Below, piece after piece: positions 1-11,315 of a stretch of DNA of 64,000 bases; within the stretch, counting starts at the first letter, position 1; every line of letters begins with the position of its first letter. The stretch spans positions 1,059,001 through 1,123,000 of the forward strand of contig LR746266.1 in assembly GCA_902729315.2 (NCBI GenBank). Direction: 5' to 3'. Under the pieces are notes generated by a model that did no database searches, had not been told where the DNA came from, and saw only the letters and a list, made by a program, of their open reading frames with translations. A program made the position numbers and the translations under genes. The DNA is from Spirodela intermedia. Its lineage: Eukaryota; Streptophyta; Magnoliopsida; Alismatales; Araceae.

Positions 1-1003
1 CAGGAGATATGGAGTAATCCACCATTATTCTATCATATTCCTCCTTTGAAACGACAGACGTGAACCATTTAAATCTTCCCTTCTTATTGTGGCTGGCTAA
101 CCAATGTCTTCCCATAGAGTGTGGGAATCTCATCATGCTCCTCTTGTTGGTGTTGTCCCAAGTGAGCTTGGATCATGTTTTACTGCATGGTGAGGTCACA
201 GAGATTGTCTAGATGTGGTTTATTTAGTTGGGCATTAGTTGGTTCATGGTCTGCAGTTCCCTGATACCCTCCCCTAATGGGAGGTTTTCTTTTTACAAAT
301 AGCATTTCAACTAAAGTTGTCCATGAGACTTAGAATATATCCTGAGAAAACTTTCTTTCCAAATCAATATTTTATTGGCTTTAGGAGACTTAATTATCCT
401 TAAAGGTTTTGATGATGATATACACCCATAAGATAAATAAATAGATCAAATTATGTTGAATATTTCATGTGCATGTAACATTCATGGGTGATCTCTTAAA
501 CACATTCTAAATTAATTAAATGAAAATTTATGAAGAATATCTACAAAATTTCATGTTTAGATCATAACTCAATGGATACATTCGATGCTCATGATTTAAA
601 TTCCACCTTTACAATGAATTTTTGGTTCAAAATCATTAGTTTGTATACTTCTTTAAAAGGTAGTAATAACTATGAAATTTCCTATCTATTGATAGGTAAC
701 AGTTTGGACATCAGATTTTATTTGAATATTTGTAATAAAATATTGGTACAAAGTTTAGTTAGTATACTAGAAGTTCATCATTTAAAGTTATTATTTCCAA
801 TCATTTTCAATAAATAAATGAATCCGAATTATACAAATGGTCGTTTAGACTTTTCTAAATATTTATCAATATTAATTAAAAAATACTTTTGGAAAATTAT
901 AAATCACTGAAGTAATGATGTCAAATATGAAAATTAAGATTTATATATCTACTATATACTATTATTATATTTGATGTAGTTTGAGTTTACTTTCTTTAGA
1001 AAA
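1..1003 (-). repeat. Left arm of large inverted repeat
   Basis: Reading this arm on the minus strand reproduces 2580-3604 with moderate divergence. For example the start matches the reverse complement of bases around 3545-3604, and the AT-rich inner end (around 870-1000) matches the reverse complement of about 2580-2720. The outer end is cut by the window edge, so the arm is at least 1 kb. Its outer half (1-480) is a minus-strand copy of module B, which recurs at 9.1 and 29.5 kb. It is therefore better explained as an inverted segmental duplication than as the terminal repeat of a DNA transposon. No coding potential is evident. Confidence 0.85.
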
Positions 1004-1259
1004 TCACTACATTTCTTGAGACGAATTTTTGGTTCTGATTTAATGTCAAATTCTTACCAGAAATGCTAAAACTGTGAACTTGAGATATATATGTTATAGC
1101 TTTGTAGTTATGTTATTAGTTTATCCTTAGAGGATGTTTCCAAATAATTTTAGAATATTAATATTGAATAACAATAGAAAATAAAGAAAGGTTACTACTC
1201 AAATTTCTCTATAAAATACATCCTTTTGCAAACAGCTAAATGTATCTAAATGATCATAA

Positions 1260-2480
1260 AATTTTGTCTAACAATCGGTGTTGTGAATTACATGTGAATT
1301 TCAGCAAAATTCAAAGCTTGTTCTGAGGAATAGAAGTCAAGGAGTTGATGAGCGAATCTTGATCTAAAACCAATCTTCCTCAGCCTAATTTTGAAGGAGA
1401 ATGTATTTTCCAATCAAAGTTTCTTGATGTGAAGAAATAAAAGAAAAAGAAAACGTTCCTCTGCATTGAATTTTAAAACGTGATTCAAGTGTTCATGAAG
1501 TATTGAAAATGTCAACAATGATATTTTCTTTATTTTTTTGATTAAGTTTGACTTTGTTACAAAAACTAGTTGAGCCATATAATCAAATTTTGACTACGGA
1601 AAACATAAATGTCACTAAACTTAGAACTAAACTTGAAAAGAAATTAGAAGAGAACTAAACTTAGTAATCAACAAATGTTGCTAAATGTTACATCAGTGGA
1701 ACACAAAAATGACATGTTATTAGAGAGTAGATGTAGGTAAGGGGTCAAACCACTATAAAATTTTTGGTGTCATCAAGATTCAAATTCAGGAGACTCATGA
1801 GACCTCATGATTAAAAAAAGATCAAGAAACATAAAATATTTGACCAAAATCAAGAATATTTTAAAATAAATTCAACCCCCTTTATGGTTTAAGCATCTCT
1901 AAATCTAATAGATTTTTTCTCATTGTTTTGATCCTCAACTATCTGATCAATCTTGGAAAAGCTGAGTTGAACTTTCTCCAACTTGCTCAACAAGTGGGAA
2001 ACTTTCCTCTAATGAGTTACCAATTTTTTCTCATACAAATAAATTTTACTAATTCATTTTAAGTTGTTGAGTTCATTAATTTTGCCAAAAAAATAATCAG
2101 ACCACTAAGAAGGCCATTTTTTTCTCATACAAATAAATTTTAATAATTCATTTTAAGTTGTTGAGTTCATTAATTTTGCCAAAAAAAATAATCAGACCAA
2201 CATGTTATAGTGCCAGAAGAAAAGTTGGTTACTTTGGTGTTTATTTCTCATAAAAATTTTGATTGGATAAAAAAACCAAAATTGGATGATAAGGAATTTC
2301 AGAACCCACGGTACCCATAATCAAGGACCCAGTCATGAGGCATAACAGTATCATCTATCTATGTCAGCATACTTGCATAGACCAGAAGACAACACAAAGA
2401 GCCGCGCTGTACATTTAGTGAGGGTTCACTTCATCAAATCTTGATGGGCTCGAAGATTCTACTCAATTCGTAAAGCTCCA
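1260..2480 (-). repeat. Module A, inverted copy (spacer of the inverted repeat)
   Basis: The reverse complement matches 21,470-22,400 and, in parts, 8,930-9,075, 22,840-23,015 and 29,284-29,520. Shared landmarks include a stretch naming the empty target site of the copia element at 23,016. Non-coding and AT-rich. The bases between 1004 and 1260 show nothing recognisable. Confidence 0.7.
2024..2205. repeat. Tandem duplication, 94-bp unit, two copies
   Basis: A block beginning with a T-run followed by ctcatacaaataaatttta is repeated with a 94-bp offset (landmark at 2027 and again at 2121). The copies differ by about one substitution plus one base in an A-run. It lies inside inverted module A. 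The copies at 21.7 and 29.3 kb appear to have one unit, so the duplication is local to this copy. Confidence 0.85.
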
Positions 2481-2579
2481 TTTCATGAATTCGGTTGATC
2501 GATTTGCCAACTCCAATGACTGCTCTATGTGAGAGACTGCCTCTCTAAATGATATTTAATTAATTGTTCATTAATTTCT

Positions 2580-3604
2580 ATTTTTCTAACCAAAGTAAAC
2601 TCAAACTACAACAAATATAATAAGAGTATGCACTAGACATATATATCTTAATTTCCATATTTGATATCATGACTTCGTTCACATAAAATTTTCCAAAGTT
2701 ATTTTTAATTAATATTTTTAAATATTTATAAAAATTTTAAGGACCATTTATATAATTCAGATTCAATTATCTATTGAAAATGAATGGAATAATAATTTTA
2801 AATTATAGAGATCTACGATACTAACGAATTTTGTACCAATATTTTATAATATTTTCCTTAAAATATTCAAACGAAATCTGATGTCCAAATCATTACCTAT
2901 CATCAGTGGTATTTTTCATAATTAGTACCATCTTTTAAAGAAGCACACAAACTAATGTTTTTCAGCCAAAAATTCGTCATAAATGTGGGACTTAAATCAT
3001 GAGCATCAAATGTATTCATTGAATTATCATTTAAACATGTCATTTTTTAGATATTCTTCTAAATTTTTTATTTAATTAATTTAAAAATATGTGTCTAATA
3101 GATCACTCATGAATACTACAAGTACATTAAATACGCAACGTAATATGATCCATTTATTTATCTTATGAGTGTATGTCATCATCAAAACCTTCAAGGATAA
3201 TTAAATCTCCTAAAGACAATAAAATCTTGCTTTGGGAAGAAAGTTTTCTCAGGATATATTCTAACTCTCATGGAGAAGTTTAGTTGAACTGCTATTTTAA
3301 AATAGTAAACCTCTCCTTAGGGGTGATTTTTCAGGGATATGACACGAACGAACTAATGGCCAACTAGATAAACCACATCTAGACAATCTCTGTAACCTCA
3401 CAATGCAATAAAACATGATCCAAGCTCTCCTGGGACAGTACCAACAAGAGGAGCATGATGAGATTCCCACCCTCCGAACGATATCATCTATGGGAAGACA
3501 TTGGTTAGCCAGCCGCCATAGGAAGGGAAGATTTAAATGGTCCATGTCTATCGTTTCAGAGGTGGAATATGACAGAATAATGGTGGATTACTCCAGATCT
3601 CCTG
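2580..3604 (+). repeat. Right arm of large inverted repeat
   Basis: Partner of the 1-1003 arm. Its outer part continues as module B (to about 4062), while the left arm would continue beyond the window. AT-rich inner half, moderately GC outer half. Several short open frames here are not conserved between copies and are not called genes. Confidence 0.85.
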
Positions 3605-4062
3605 CCGGTAACCATTTCTCTTGCAGCAGCTCCGACCAACGCCAAGAATTCGCAGTCAAGACCTATAATGTGGCGGAGGGGGAGGGGCCTATCATTGGCA
3701 TCGAGCAGGGCCATGTAATGGCGGTGATGGTATAGTCCTCCATGGACATGCAACCGTTACTCCAAGATCCCGTGTTCATGGACCGACCCTCTGGGACTTT
3801 CTTCGGGTCGACGACGACAAGATTGATGTGTTCTGGTGGGTGAGGAAAGGGTAGATTCTCCAGTGAAAGGAGTATTTCGCCATGCACTTCAGCGAGGGAG
3901 GATAAGAGATGATATTCATTCGTAATTTTCACACGACGAGCTAGAAAGGGTTTCACATTCCTTCGAAGGCTGAAATGAGGGTCTGACTGCTAATGAGAAG
4001 AATGTAGAACACTGAGGGCGACCGATGACCAACCCCCCTCCACCCTCGGTCTACTGCAGGCG
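3150..4062 (+). repeat. Module B, copy next to BTB fragment
   Basis: A recurrent non-coding block also found at 9,076-9,660 with 10,110-10,351, at 29,531-30,286, and inverted at 1-480. Order of landmarks is the same in each: a cca-acaaaat stretch, a catggac stretch, a ggatca-tgttt or related block, then a segment ending in pyrimidine-rich DNA. Here it is followed directly by BTB-gene 3' sequence, as at 37.2 kb. Confidence 0.75.
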
Positions 4063-4455
4063 ATGGAGAGAGGATGCTCGATTAGCCCGGGCCTTGGCGA
4101 TCTTCTGCAGATGGTCCTAGCCATCGTTTATCTGGTTTACGAACAGCCTAATCATCAAGAATTCGAATTTAATTTACAAAGATTATGGAGAGAAAGTAAA
4201 GTTTCTAGCGTTACTTTCATGTTAGAAGATCATTCATTCTTCAGACTATGACACCGTGACGTGTGTTTAGATTGACATGACTAGAAGAAGAGAGGAGTAG
4301 CTCAGAGATTGAAGACCGTCCGGCATTCATTGTGAATTCTGCCGGGAGGGAATCACAGGTCACAAAAGCCCTCTTATCCTACATCTCCCTCAATAGCATC
4401 TTGGTGATCTCCAAGCAGAGGTGGGCACTCTTGAGGACAAAGTCTCCTTTGTGCT
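4063..4455 (-). pseudogene. Truncated 3' end of BTB/POZ gene (pseudogene fragment)
   Basis: Same-orientation copy of 37,220-37,610, that is the last roughly 40 codons of the BTB/POZ gene plus its 3' flank. Minus-strand translation gives a version of the C-terminal stretch that reads LKNAHLCVEITRMLLRGM in the intact gene. In this copy an in-frame stop replaces the Arg codon following the Met of that motif, and the normal stop context is lost. Homology ends near 4,455, so the BTB domain itself is absent. It is a dead relic of segmental duplication, useful mainly for dating and ordering the array. Confidence 0.85.
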
Positions 4456-5250
4456 TGACTATGCGTATGGTAGGAAGTCCTGAGCAATGATCCCTCTATC
4501 TCCCACTCCTTTTTTCTTTAGAGATGTTTGCCATAAAATAAATAAACATATTAGAAAATAACTGTCTCAATCAGTATATGGTGGAAATCAACTTGGGGAT
4601 ATTGTGAAATGATATGTACTCAAAATAAGGATAATGACTACAAGGATCTACTCAATATAACTCGCAAGATCCTTATTTAATATATATCTCAAAACTGTCC
4701 GCTAAATAGTAGATTTTAGATAACTCTCATACAATGAGCAGACGTGTTGTCTACAATCATCTGGTACTTGAAAGTCAGTCTTCTATCCATTGTATTCTTG
4801 ACCTTGAATATGAGCATGGAATCTATTGTTCTTTAATTTTCAAGAACAGTCACCACAACCTACCGTTGCTCTTTTTCTTTCGCCCAACAATAATAGTCTC
4901 TACTTTAATTTTTAGGTTGCTTCCCAATTCTACCAGTGTGCTAGAACTTGAAAATAATCAAACAAGACAAATAAGAGAAATAAATAGGATAGAGAGTGAA
5001 ACGCCAGAGAGGATTAAGACTTGTAAAACCTCAATAGTTGTTCTGTTCTTAGAAAATAGAATTTGTAGCCAGTCTTTAACCCTCTCTCCACAGATAAGAG
5101 AGTTACATATTTGCCCCTTTATATGAGTTAAAACTCAGTCCCAACATAGGAGGCCACTGTCCTATGTTATTACGCCTATTCTCAACCAAAAATTGATGAG
5201 ATATTTTGGCATATGTCAACAATGTTCTGCAAGTGTCTTCATCACCAAGA
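4456..5250. other. Intergenic, no recognisable gene
   Basis: AT-rich DNA with one plus-strand open frame (4734-5126, 130 codons) that shows no recognisable domain, no splice context and no repeat relationship to the neighbouring modules. Possibly an old transposon remnant, but I see no LTR ends or terminal repeats. Confidence 0.4.
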
Positions 5251-5930
5251 TAATTTGGTTATTTAAAGGGCAGTTAGTGAGTTGTTAGCGTGCTTGCCAA
5301 GTGGCATCAGTGACTGGTCAGCCCATTTAATTTATGGACTGGTTCCTAAGATGCATAAAACTTTGGACTGAAACGAAGGGAAGTGCACCCCATAGGAAGA
5401 TGGCGATAACTCAAATTAAGGAAAATAGAAATTGAAGAAGAAACGTGATTTGACCAAAAAAATTATTATAAAAATTAGGAGAGTTCTAAGGACAAGATAA
5501 ATCAACAGCCTATTTATTAGTCCTGTTTTGAAGGAATCCATCCGTCTCAAATGATTTTATTCTCATTTTTTGAAAATATTTGAATATGAACCGTATCCTG
5601 ATGGCCATTAGATTGATTCCACCTGCCTATTATTGCAGAAAAAAAAATAGTTTTTTTATGAGCTCTGATATCATGGTAGAGCTTGTTTTTGCGATATTAT
5701 TCAGCTGATAAATAAGATAAAAGTCGTAACACTAAACAAAAAGCTATATACTCGTCTTGAAGTTGATGGTCGCGGTAATATGTAATTTAATTCTAGTAAT
5801 TTAAAATGTGTTTTAGTCTGACTGTGGATATTCTCATTTGACGGCCCATTTGGCCGTCCGATTTGACCGTTTCAAGGTTGATGCCGATAGGCTTTTGATG
5901 CCTCCAACGAAGAGGGACCCCGGAGGAGAC
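5251..5930 (+). repeat. Module D copy 0 (3' flank of a nodulin-like unit)
   Basis: Matches 7,150-7,860 and 19,850-20,560, both of which lie downstream of the two nodulin-like pseudogenes. Here it occurs without a preceding gene copy and abuts the leader (module E) of copy 1. This indicates that a third, upstream gene unit existed and was lost, or was truncated during unequal exchange. Confidence 0.8.
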
Positions 5931-6430
5931 GGAAGAGGAAGGGGATTCGAGGTGGTTACTCTCCTTTCTCCACACGGAGATACAGACTCAGAAATTCATC
6001 CTTTCCTCTGATGGACAGGGTGTCTTCTTATAGACGTGAGTGGCCTCCTTCGACTCTCCTGTGCCCCGACCGTCTCTTTGCACTACCGGCCCGTTGCAGT
6101 ATTGGTGGGCTGTCCTTGGCTGCTTCTGGGCCCCCTCTGACAGTTTCCGGGCTGCTGTTAGTTGCCGGGGCCCGAAGTTAGTCGATGCTTAGAGTTGTCG
6201 CATACTGGGTGGGACCTCCTCCCACCTGGGTAAGGGCTTGAGGCTAGTGTCTCAAAAGGATCTCTCGAGAAGATCGTGGGGACGAACACGGCATCTGTGC
6301 ATCCAGCAGGTTGCAGCAGCTGGCGAGCGAGGAGAGCCCGTGGGGCCTTTGTAGGACAGGATCTTGAATGTGGATTGCCCGAATTGGTGGCGACTCCCGG
6401 GTCTTCAATCGCCGGCATCGATAGACAGAG
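5931..6430 (+). repeat. Module E, leader of nodulin-like copy 1
   Basis: Corresponds to 10,961-11,315 plus 11,934-12,015 upstream of copy 2. The two copies share the stretch around the Cys-rich gggattcgaggtgg landmark and the gaatgtggattgcccga landmark at 6,366. About 110 bp between 6,236 and 6,350 is absent from copy 2, where a solo LTR sits instead. Confidence 0.8.
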
Positions 6431-6470
6431 AAATCGCGGGCCCTACAGAAAGAACCACATTGAGACCCTG

Positions 6471-6965
6471 CGACAACAAAAGCTCCTCTTTCCGGGCTCT
6501 AAATACGCCCAGGCCGTTGCAGTGGCTGCGCCTGGTGAGGGTCATCTGGCTGCAGTGTGCCTGGTGGCGTGCTCCAACTTCCCCAACTACTGCTCCAACC
6601 TCAGCCAGGTTCTCTTCATCCCCCAGGTGCAGCTCATAGCCCTTGCCTTCGCTTCCGACGCCAGGAAGCTGCTCGCCTGGGTCTCAGCGTGTGTACGCAT
6701 TTATGATCTTCATTCCGTTCTTATGCTCTCTCTCTCTCCTCTCTCTACACGTGTGGTCTTTCCTTTTCGGCTTCTTCGCGGCCTTCGTGTGACAGAGAGG
6801 CGAGAACGGACGGGGGGTTTGGATGGGAGCCCAGTGCTACGAGAGGACCTTCCTCGTCTGGGGCTGCCTCTGCGCTGTTTCCACACTACTCTTCGTCGTC
6901 CTCCACATCCGGACGCGGAAGACTCGAGCTATGGTTGGTGGGCGATCCCTGGGCCGTGTGGGAAC
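6471..6965 (+). pseudogene. Nodulin-like/NFD4-type MFS transporter, copy 1 (internally deleted pseudogene)
   Basis: The 5' part encodes, across a frameshift, a degenerate version of the family N-terminus (LQWLRLVRVIWLQ in one frame, then SNFPNYCSNLSQVLF and LAFASDARKLLAWVSA in the next). After about 6,688 it jumps to the C-terminal end of the protein (FGFFAAFV, then GAQCYERTFLVWGCLCAVST, LHIRTRKTR). Compared with copy 2 about 1.4 kb of gene sequence is missing, covering most of the membrane-spanning region. At the junction lies an inverted filler (separate entry). Intact family members are multi-pass membrane proteins of the major facilitator superfamily; this copy cannot make one. The absence of the transposon and of the middle region shows the duplication predates the copia insertion in copy 2 or escaped it. 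Confidence 0.85.
6689..6756 (-). repeat. Inverted filler copied from the gene's own 3' flank
   Basis: These bases are close to the reverse complement of about 7,026-7,089 (shared landmarks gtgtgtacgcatttatgat and the ctacacgtgtg end), with a few substitutions and small indels. They sit exactly at the deletion junction of nodulin-like copy 1. Confidence 0.85.
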
Positions 6966-7149
6966 CCCCTGCCTCCGACCTGTGTATTACAGATATTACA
7001 CATATGGAGAGATATGTACACGCATCCACACACGTGTAGACAGAGGAGAGAGAGAGCACAAGAACGGAAAATCATAAATGCGTACACACTCATTCCCTTT
7101 GATCTCTCTCTCTCTCTCTGAATATGTGCATGCGCCTTCATTCTTAAGC

Positions 7150-7860
7150 TATTTTATGCTTGCCATGAGGCAAGAGTGATTGGTTAGGCCATGTAATTAA
7201 TGGCCAGGTTTTTAAGGTGTACAAACTCTGTTCTGCACTGAAGGGAATTGAACCCCATAGGAAAACCGGGTAGAGCAGCAGCATCGGAGATTTATTGTTT
7301 GTGGAATGATGGCAATAAATGAATTATAAATTAATTAGAGACTGAATAATAAGCAAGGTGCTTTGACGGAAAAGTCTTTAAATTATTAGAAAAGTTAGGA
7401 TAATAATATGCATAAAATATATCAGCTGCCTATCTGTTAGCCACGTTTTGGTGGAACCCAACTGAGCCGATATGTTTTTTCTCTCATTTTTCTGGAAAAT
7501 ATTTAATATGAACCGTATCTGGATGGCCACTAGATTGATTTCAAATGAGCACTCTAGCAGGAAAAAAGGTAGCTTTTTGATGAGCTTTGATATCATGATA
7601 GAACTTGTGCTCGTGAGATTATTCTGCTGATAAATAAGAAAAAATTATGACCCCAAGAAAATAATCTATAGAGTCACCTTGAAGTCGATGGTCGCGGTGA
7701 TATGTAACTTAATTCCAATAAATTAAAATATTTTTAGTTCAACCGTTAATATTCCCATTTGACGGCCCATTTGTCTCCCGGTTTGACCGTTCAAATCTTG
7801 ACGTCGATGGGGCCTTCGGTGCCTCCAACGAAGACTTGGTTCGGAGGCCACTGCGGTCAC
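7150..7860 (+). repeat. Module D copy 1 (3' flank of nodulin-like copy 1)
   Basis: Non-coding block shared with 5,251-5,930 and 19,850-20,560. Landmarks: gtgattggt near the start, tttttaaggtg, gaaccgtatc near 7,510, gacggcccattt near 7,760 and gcctccaacgaag near 7,822. Confidence 0.85.
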
Positions 7861-8019
7861 AGATGAACTGAAATTTTCGGATTGAAGGCGAGGTCAGGAC
7901 GTTGACAGAAGATTAAAGACGACTAAATTTTGCCGTCTGTCATTGTTCCTCTGTGTTACCGTAAAGATTCTCCGCGTGTCCGGCGCCCCTCCGGAAGCCG
8001 CAATTTGAAGCAGACACCA

Positions 8020-8258
<239 letters not shown>

Positions 8259-8479
8259 ATCTTAGTCCATGAATGCATGGAGAAAATCAAAATTCGACGC
8301 AATCATGGACCTACCGATACATCATTCCTGTATCTCTCTCTTCTCCCCCCTGAAGGATGTGCGTTAGTCTGTCTACCCTACATATATGCATCCATCATCC
8401 TATCTTTGTTCAAGCTCAATAAGTCAACTATTTACAGAACTTCGGCATCTAGAGATATTACTGATGATACTTCTTCAAG

Positions 8480-9075
8480 CCGCATAGAATCCTAACACTG
8501 ATGAAATCAGATGGATGGTCTATCGGCTCGACAGCCCATCCTAACAGTATTTAGTAATCCTTTTATACTGACTGGGCAACAAAGCCCAACCTTTGTAAAA
8601 GTAAATCGGCAGCTGTTCTGTTAGAGGTACGGCGATGTTATCTTCGTCTTCAGGGAAAACAATGATCTTGGAACTCTACCAGAGAGCCGAAAGGGGATAT
8701 CGATGGCAGCTTTATCTTTCGCTAGAGTGACAGTGAGATCTAAAATGAAAATAAATAAAAGAGAAAAAGAGAAAGTAATGAATAAATACATATCATTTAG
8801 AGAGGTCGCCTCTCACGTAGAACATCCATCGGAGCTGGTAAGTTGATCATTTATATTCATGAAATGGAGCTCTGGAATGGAGCAGAATGTCAAAGCCGAT
8901 GAAGATTTGATTAACTGAACTCACACTACATGTACATCGCAATTCTTGGTGTTGTCTTCTGATATATGCAAGCATGCTCACATAGATAGATGATACCATG
9001 ATGCCTCATGACTGGGTCCTTGATTATAGGAAACTTGTGTTCTGAAATTCATTATCATCCAAGTTAGGCTTTTTT
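8480..9075 (+). repeat. Module A, copy 1
   Basis: Matches 21,030-21,620 and partly 22,640-22,980. It contains the shared landmark gatgataccatgatgcctcatg at about 8,989. Here the block joins module B directly, without the roughly 300-bp middle portion seen at 21.65-21.95 kb. Confidence 0.8.
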
Positions 9076-9660
9076 ATTTATCTCATGTGTTTGTCGCCAT
9101 AAAAACCTTTAAGATAATTAGACTCTTAAAGCCAACAAAATATATATTTTAAAGGAAAATTTCCTTAAGATATAATGTCACTCCCATGGACGAGTATAAC
9201 TGAACTTTAAAAAGGAAAACCTATCCAATGAGTTTAATGAAATGCAGACCATGAATGGACCGATGTCCAACTAGATAACCAACATTCAGATAATCTTTGT
9301 GACCTCACCATGTAGAAAAATAAGATCCAAGCTCTCTTGGGAAACACCAACAAGAGGACCAAGAAGCGAAGATCTCCCGTGTTCTTGTCCATAGCCTCAG
9401 AGGATGCATATGACAGAATAATGGCGGGTTACTCCAGTCCTGAAAGTAGCCATTACTGTGGCAACAACTCTAGCTAATGCTGGTAACTCACCCTCATGAC
9501 CTTTTACTATGTGGGAGAGAAAGAGGGGCTGGTCAGGGGAATTAAGTTTAGACCATACAATGGTGACGATGCTATCACTGTCATGTGACATTCCTTGGGG
9601 ACCCCATGTGTGTTGATGGACCCTCTAAGATTTTCTTTCATTCAACCCTGACAAGATTAA
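9076..9660 (+). repeat. Module B, copy 1 (proximal part)
   Basis: Direct-orientation copy of about 3,158-3,830. The homology is interrupted at about 9,660 by roughly 450 bp of unrelated AT-rich sequence (9,661-10,110) and resumes at 10,110-10,351 (gagaggttctctagtgaacgg, matching 3,850). Confidence 0.75.
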
Positions 9661-10109
9661 CATCTTCTAATAGTTGATGTTGAAATTAATCTCAATATAG
9701 ATAATTGTATATGAATTATATATTGTGGGGTTAACATTGAGTTAATCCCACTAAAGTGATCTATTGAAGTTTAAGAATTTAAGATTACAATCTCTCTCGT
9801 AAGTATAAGCATAAATATAAATATGTGTAGAGACCAGGTCTTATTCTAATTTTATGATAGATAAAATTGAAAAAAGATATTAAGAAGTAAACAACCTCTT
9901 GTCTATACATTGGTCTTGGGGTCATACATTGAGGGTCAAGCATTTCATCTCTCTTGAGTAAGTCATTGAATGAGTCCTCTGCGCTGATCTAAAAAGTTCT
10001 CCTCATACTTGTGCCTCCATAGATTCAAGTATAACTTCAACCTATTCTCATTTTATTTTTATCATTCTCCATTTATCTCAACATTAGATCTTTAAATTCT
10101 TACAATTGA
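9661..10109. other. Insertion of unknown origin in module B
   Basis: Sequence absent from the module B copies at 3.8 kb and 30.0 kb. It begins near gttgatgttgaaattaat and ends near tcttacaattga. The size (about 450 bp) and AT-richness would fit a small non-autonomous element or a solo LTR, but I could not identify ends or a target duplication with confidence. Confidence 0.45.
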
Positions 10110-10313
10110 AATCGAGAGGTTCTCTAGTGAACGGAGTATTTTTTAGCCATGTGCTTTGGAAAATGAGTTTACTCAAAGATTTTATTCAAACTATTCACAT
10201 GACAAGCGAGGAAGGGTTTGATATTTCTTCAAAGGCTGGTATCAGGGTACGATTACTAATGAGAAGAAGGTAGGACATCGAGGTGACCAATCAACCCACC
10301 TTGTCGTTCCGTC

Positions 10314-10351
<38 letters not shown>
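10110..10351 (+). repeat. Module B, copy 1 (distal part) with (CT)n
   Basis: Resumed homology to 3,850-4,062 and to 30,030-30,286, ending in a (CT)n run at 10,318-10,351. The following 10,352-10,960 shows no gene and no match to the other modules. Confidence 0.7.
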
Positions 10352-10354
<3 letters not shown>

Positions 10355-10960
10355 TTCTATCTAAACCTTCTACATGGAACGCCATTCTCTCTCCTCTTTG
10401 AGTTCAAGAAGCATCTCTGGTGAACTCCTCTTCCTCTCCTTCTCCCACTCTTTCCTCATCATTTTTGTGGACCATTTTACTGTCGATTTCAGATATTATT
10501 CATACAACTTCCTATAAGCCCTCAATCAATGCAGCTCCTCAACTCCCCATCTTTATTTAGATGTAGGTGCGTTTTTCGTGGCATGGAGATCCTTGCCTTG
10601 GACGGGCCTCTACTGTGGACTTCTCGAAGCCTTGACTACTGGGCCTATCCACGCTCAAGGCTTTCCCAAGCCGCTGACCTATGTAGGTTAGCCAAGAAAA
10701 ACTGATTTTTTTTTGTGTGTGGTGATGACCGGAGAGAAGGGATATGTGACTGGCGCGTGGATGGGCAACCAGAAGGATCGTTAGAGGAATCCGAGGGGAT
10801 CTGATAGGTCCCCGAATATGAGCTTTTTCGGAAGACGAGGAGGGGAATTAAGAAAACGAAGGGGCTGTAATTGATTCTAACTCTACTAACAGAGAAAACA
10901 CTTGATCGAGAGGAAAAGGGCGGGAAACAGGGGGGGAGGATAACTGGAATAACTCTGGAG

Positions 10961-11315
10961 GAGACGGAAGAGACTGGGGGAGGGATTCGAGGTGGCTACT
11001 CTCCTTTCTCCACACGGAGATACATAGAAATTCATCCTTTCCTCTGATGGACAGGGAGTCTTCTTATAGCCATGAGTGGCCTCCTTCAGCTATCCTTCGC
11101 CCTCACCTTTCTGGCTAAGCTGCTGGGCACCGGGTTAATGGCCGACCATCTCTACGCCCCGCGCCCCGTTCTAGTATTGGTGGGCCGTCCTTGGCTGCTC
11201 TAGGCCACCTCTAACATTTTTTGAGCTGCTGTTAGTAGCTGGGGCCCGAGGTTTTCAATTGATGGTTAGAGTTGTTGCCTATTAGGTGAGACCTCTTCTC
11301 ACATAGGCGAGGGCT
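10961..11315 (+). repeat. Module E, leader of nodulin-like copy 2
   Basis: Matches 5,925-6,240 (landmarks ctctcctttctccacacgga and ctgatggacaggg). It is interrupted at 11,316 by a solo LTR and resumes at 11,934. Confidence 0.85.

Noticed and set aside
1-3604. Inverted repeat interpreted as a Mutator-like or foldback transposon
   Set aside because: No transposase, no terminal motif or target duplication visible; the arm content recurs in direct orientation elsewhere as part of a larger duplicated unit.
6276-7121. A 281-codon open frame across nodulin-like copy 1
   Set aside because: It mixes frames relative to the family protein, spans the deletion junction and inverted filler, and runs into the 3' flank; it is chance openness within a pseudogene.
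8277-8495. Frame similar to 20,814-21,041 that looks conserved between two loci
   Set aside because: The loci are segmental duplicates, so nucleotide similarity alone explains it. There is no domain, and the frame starts in a repeat flank.
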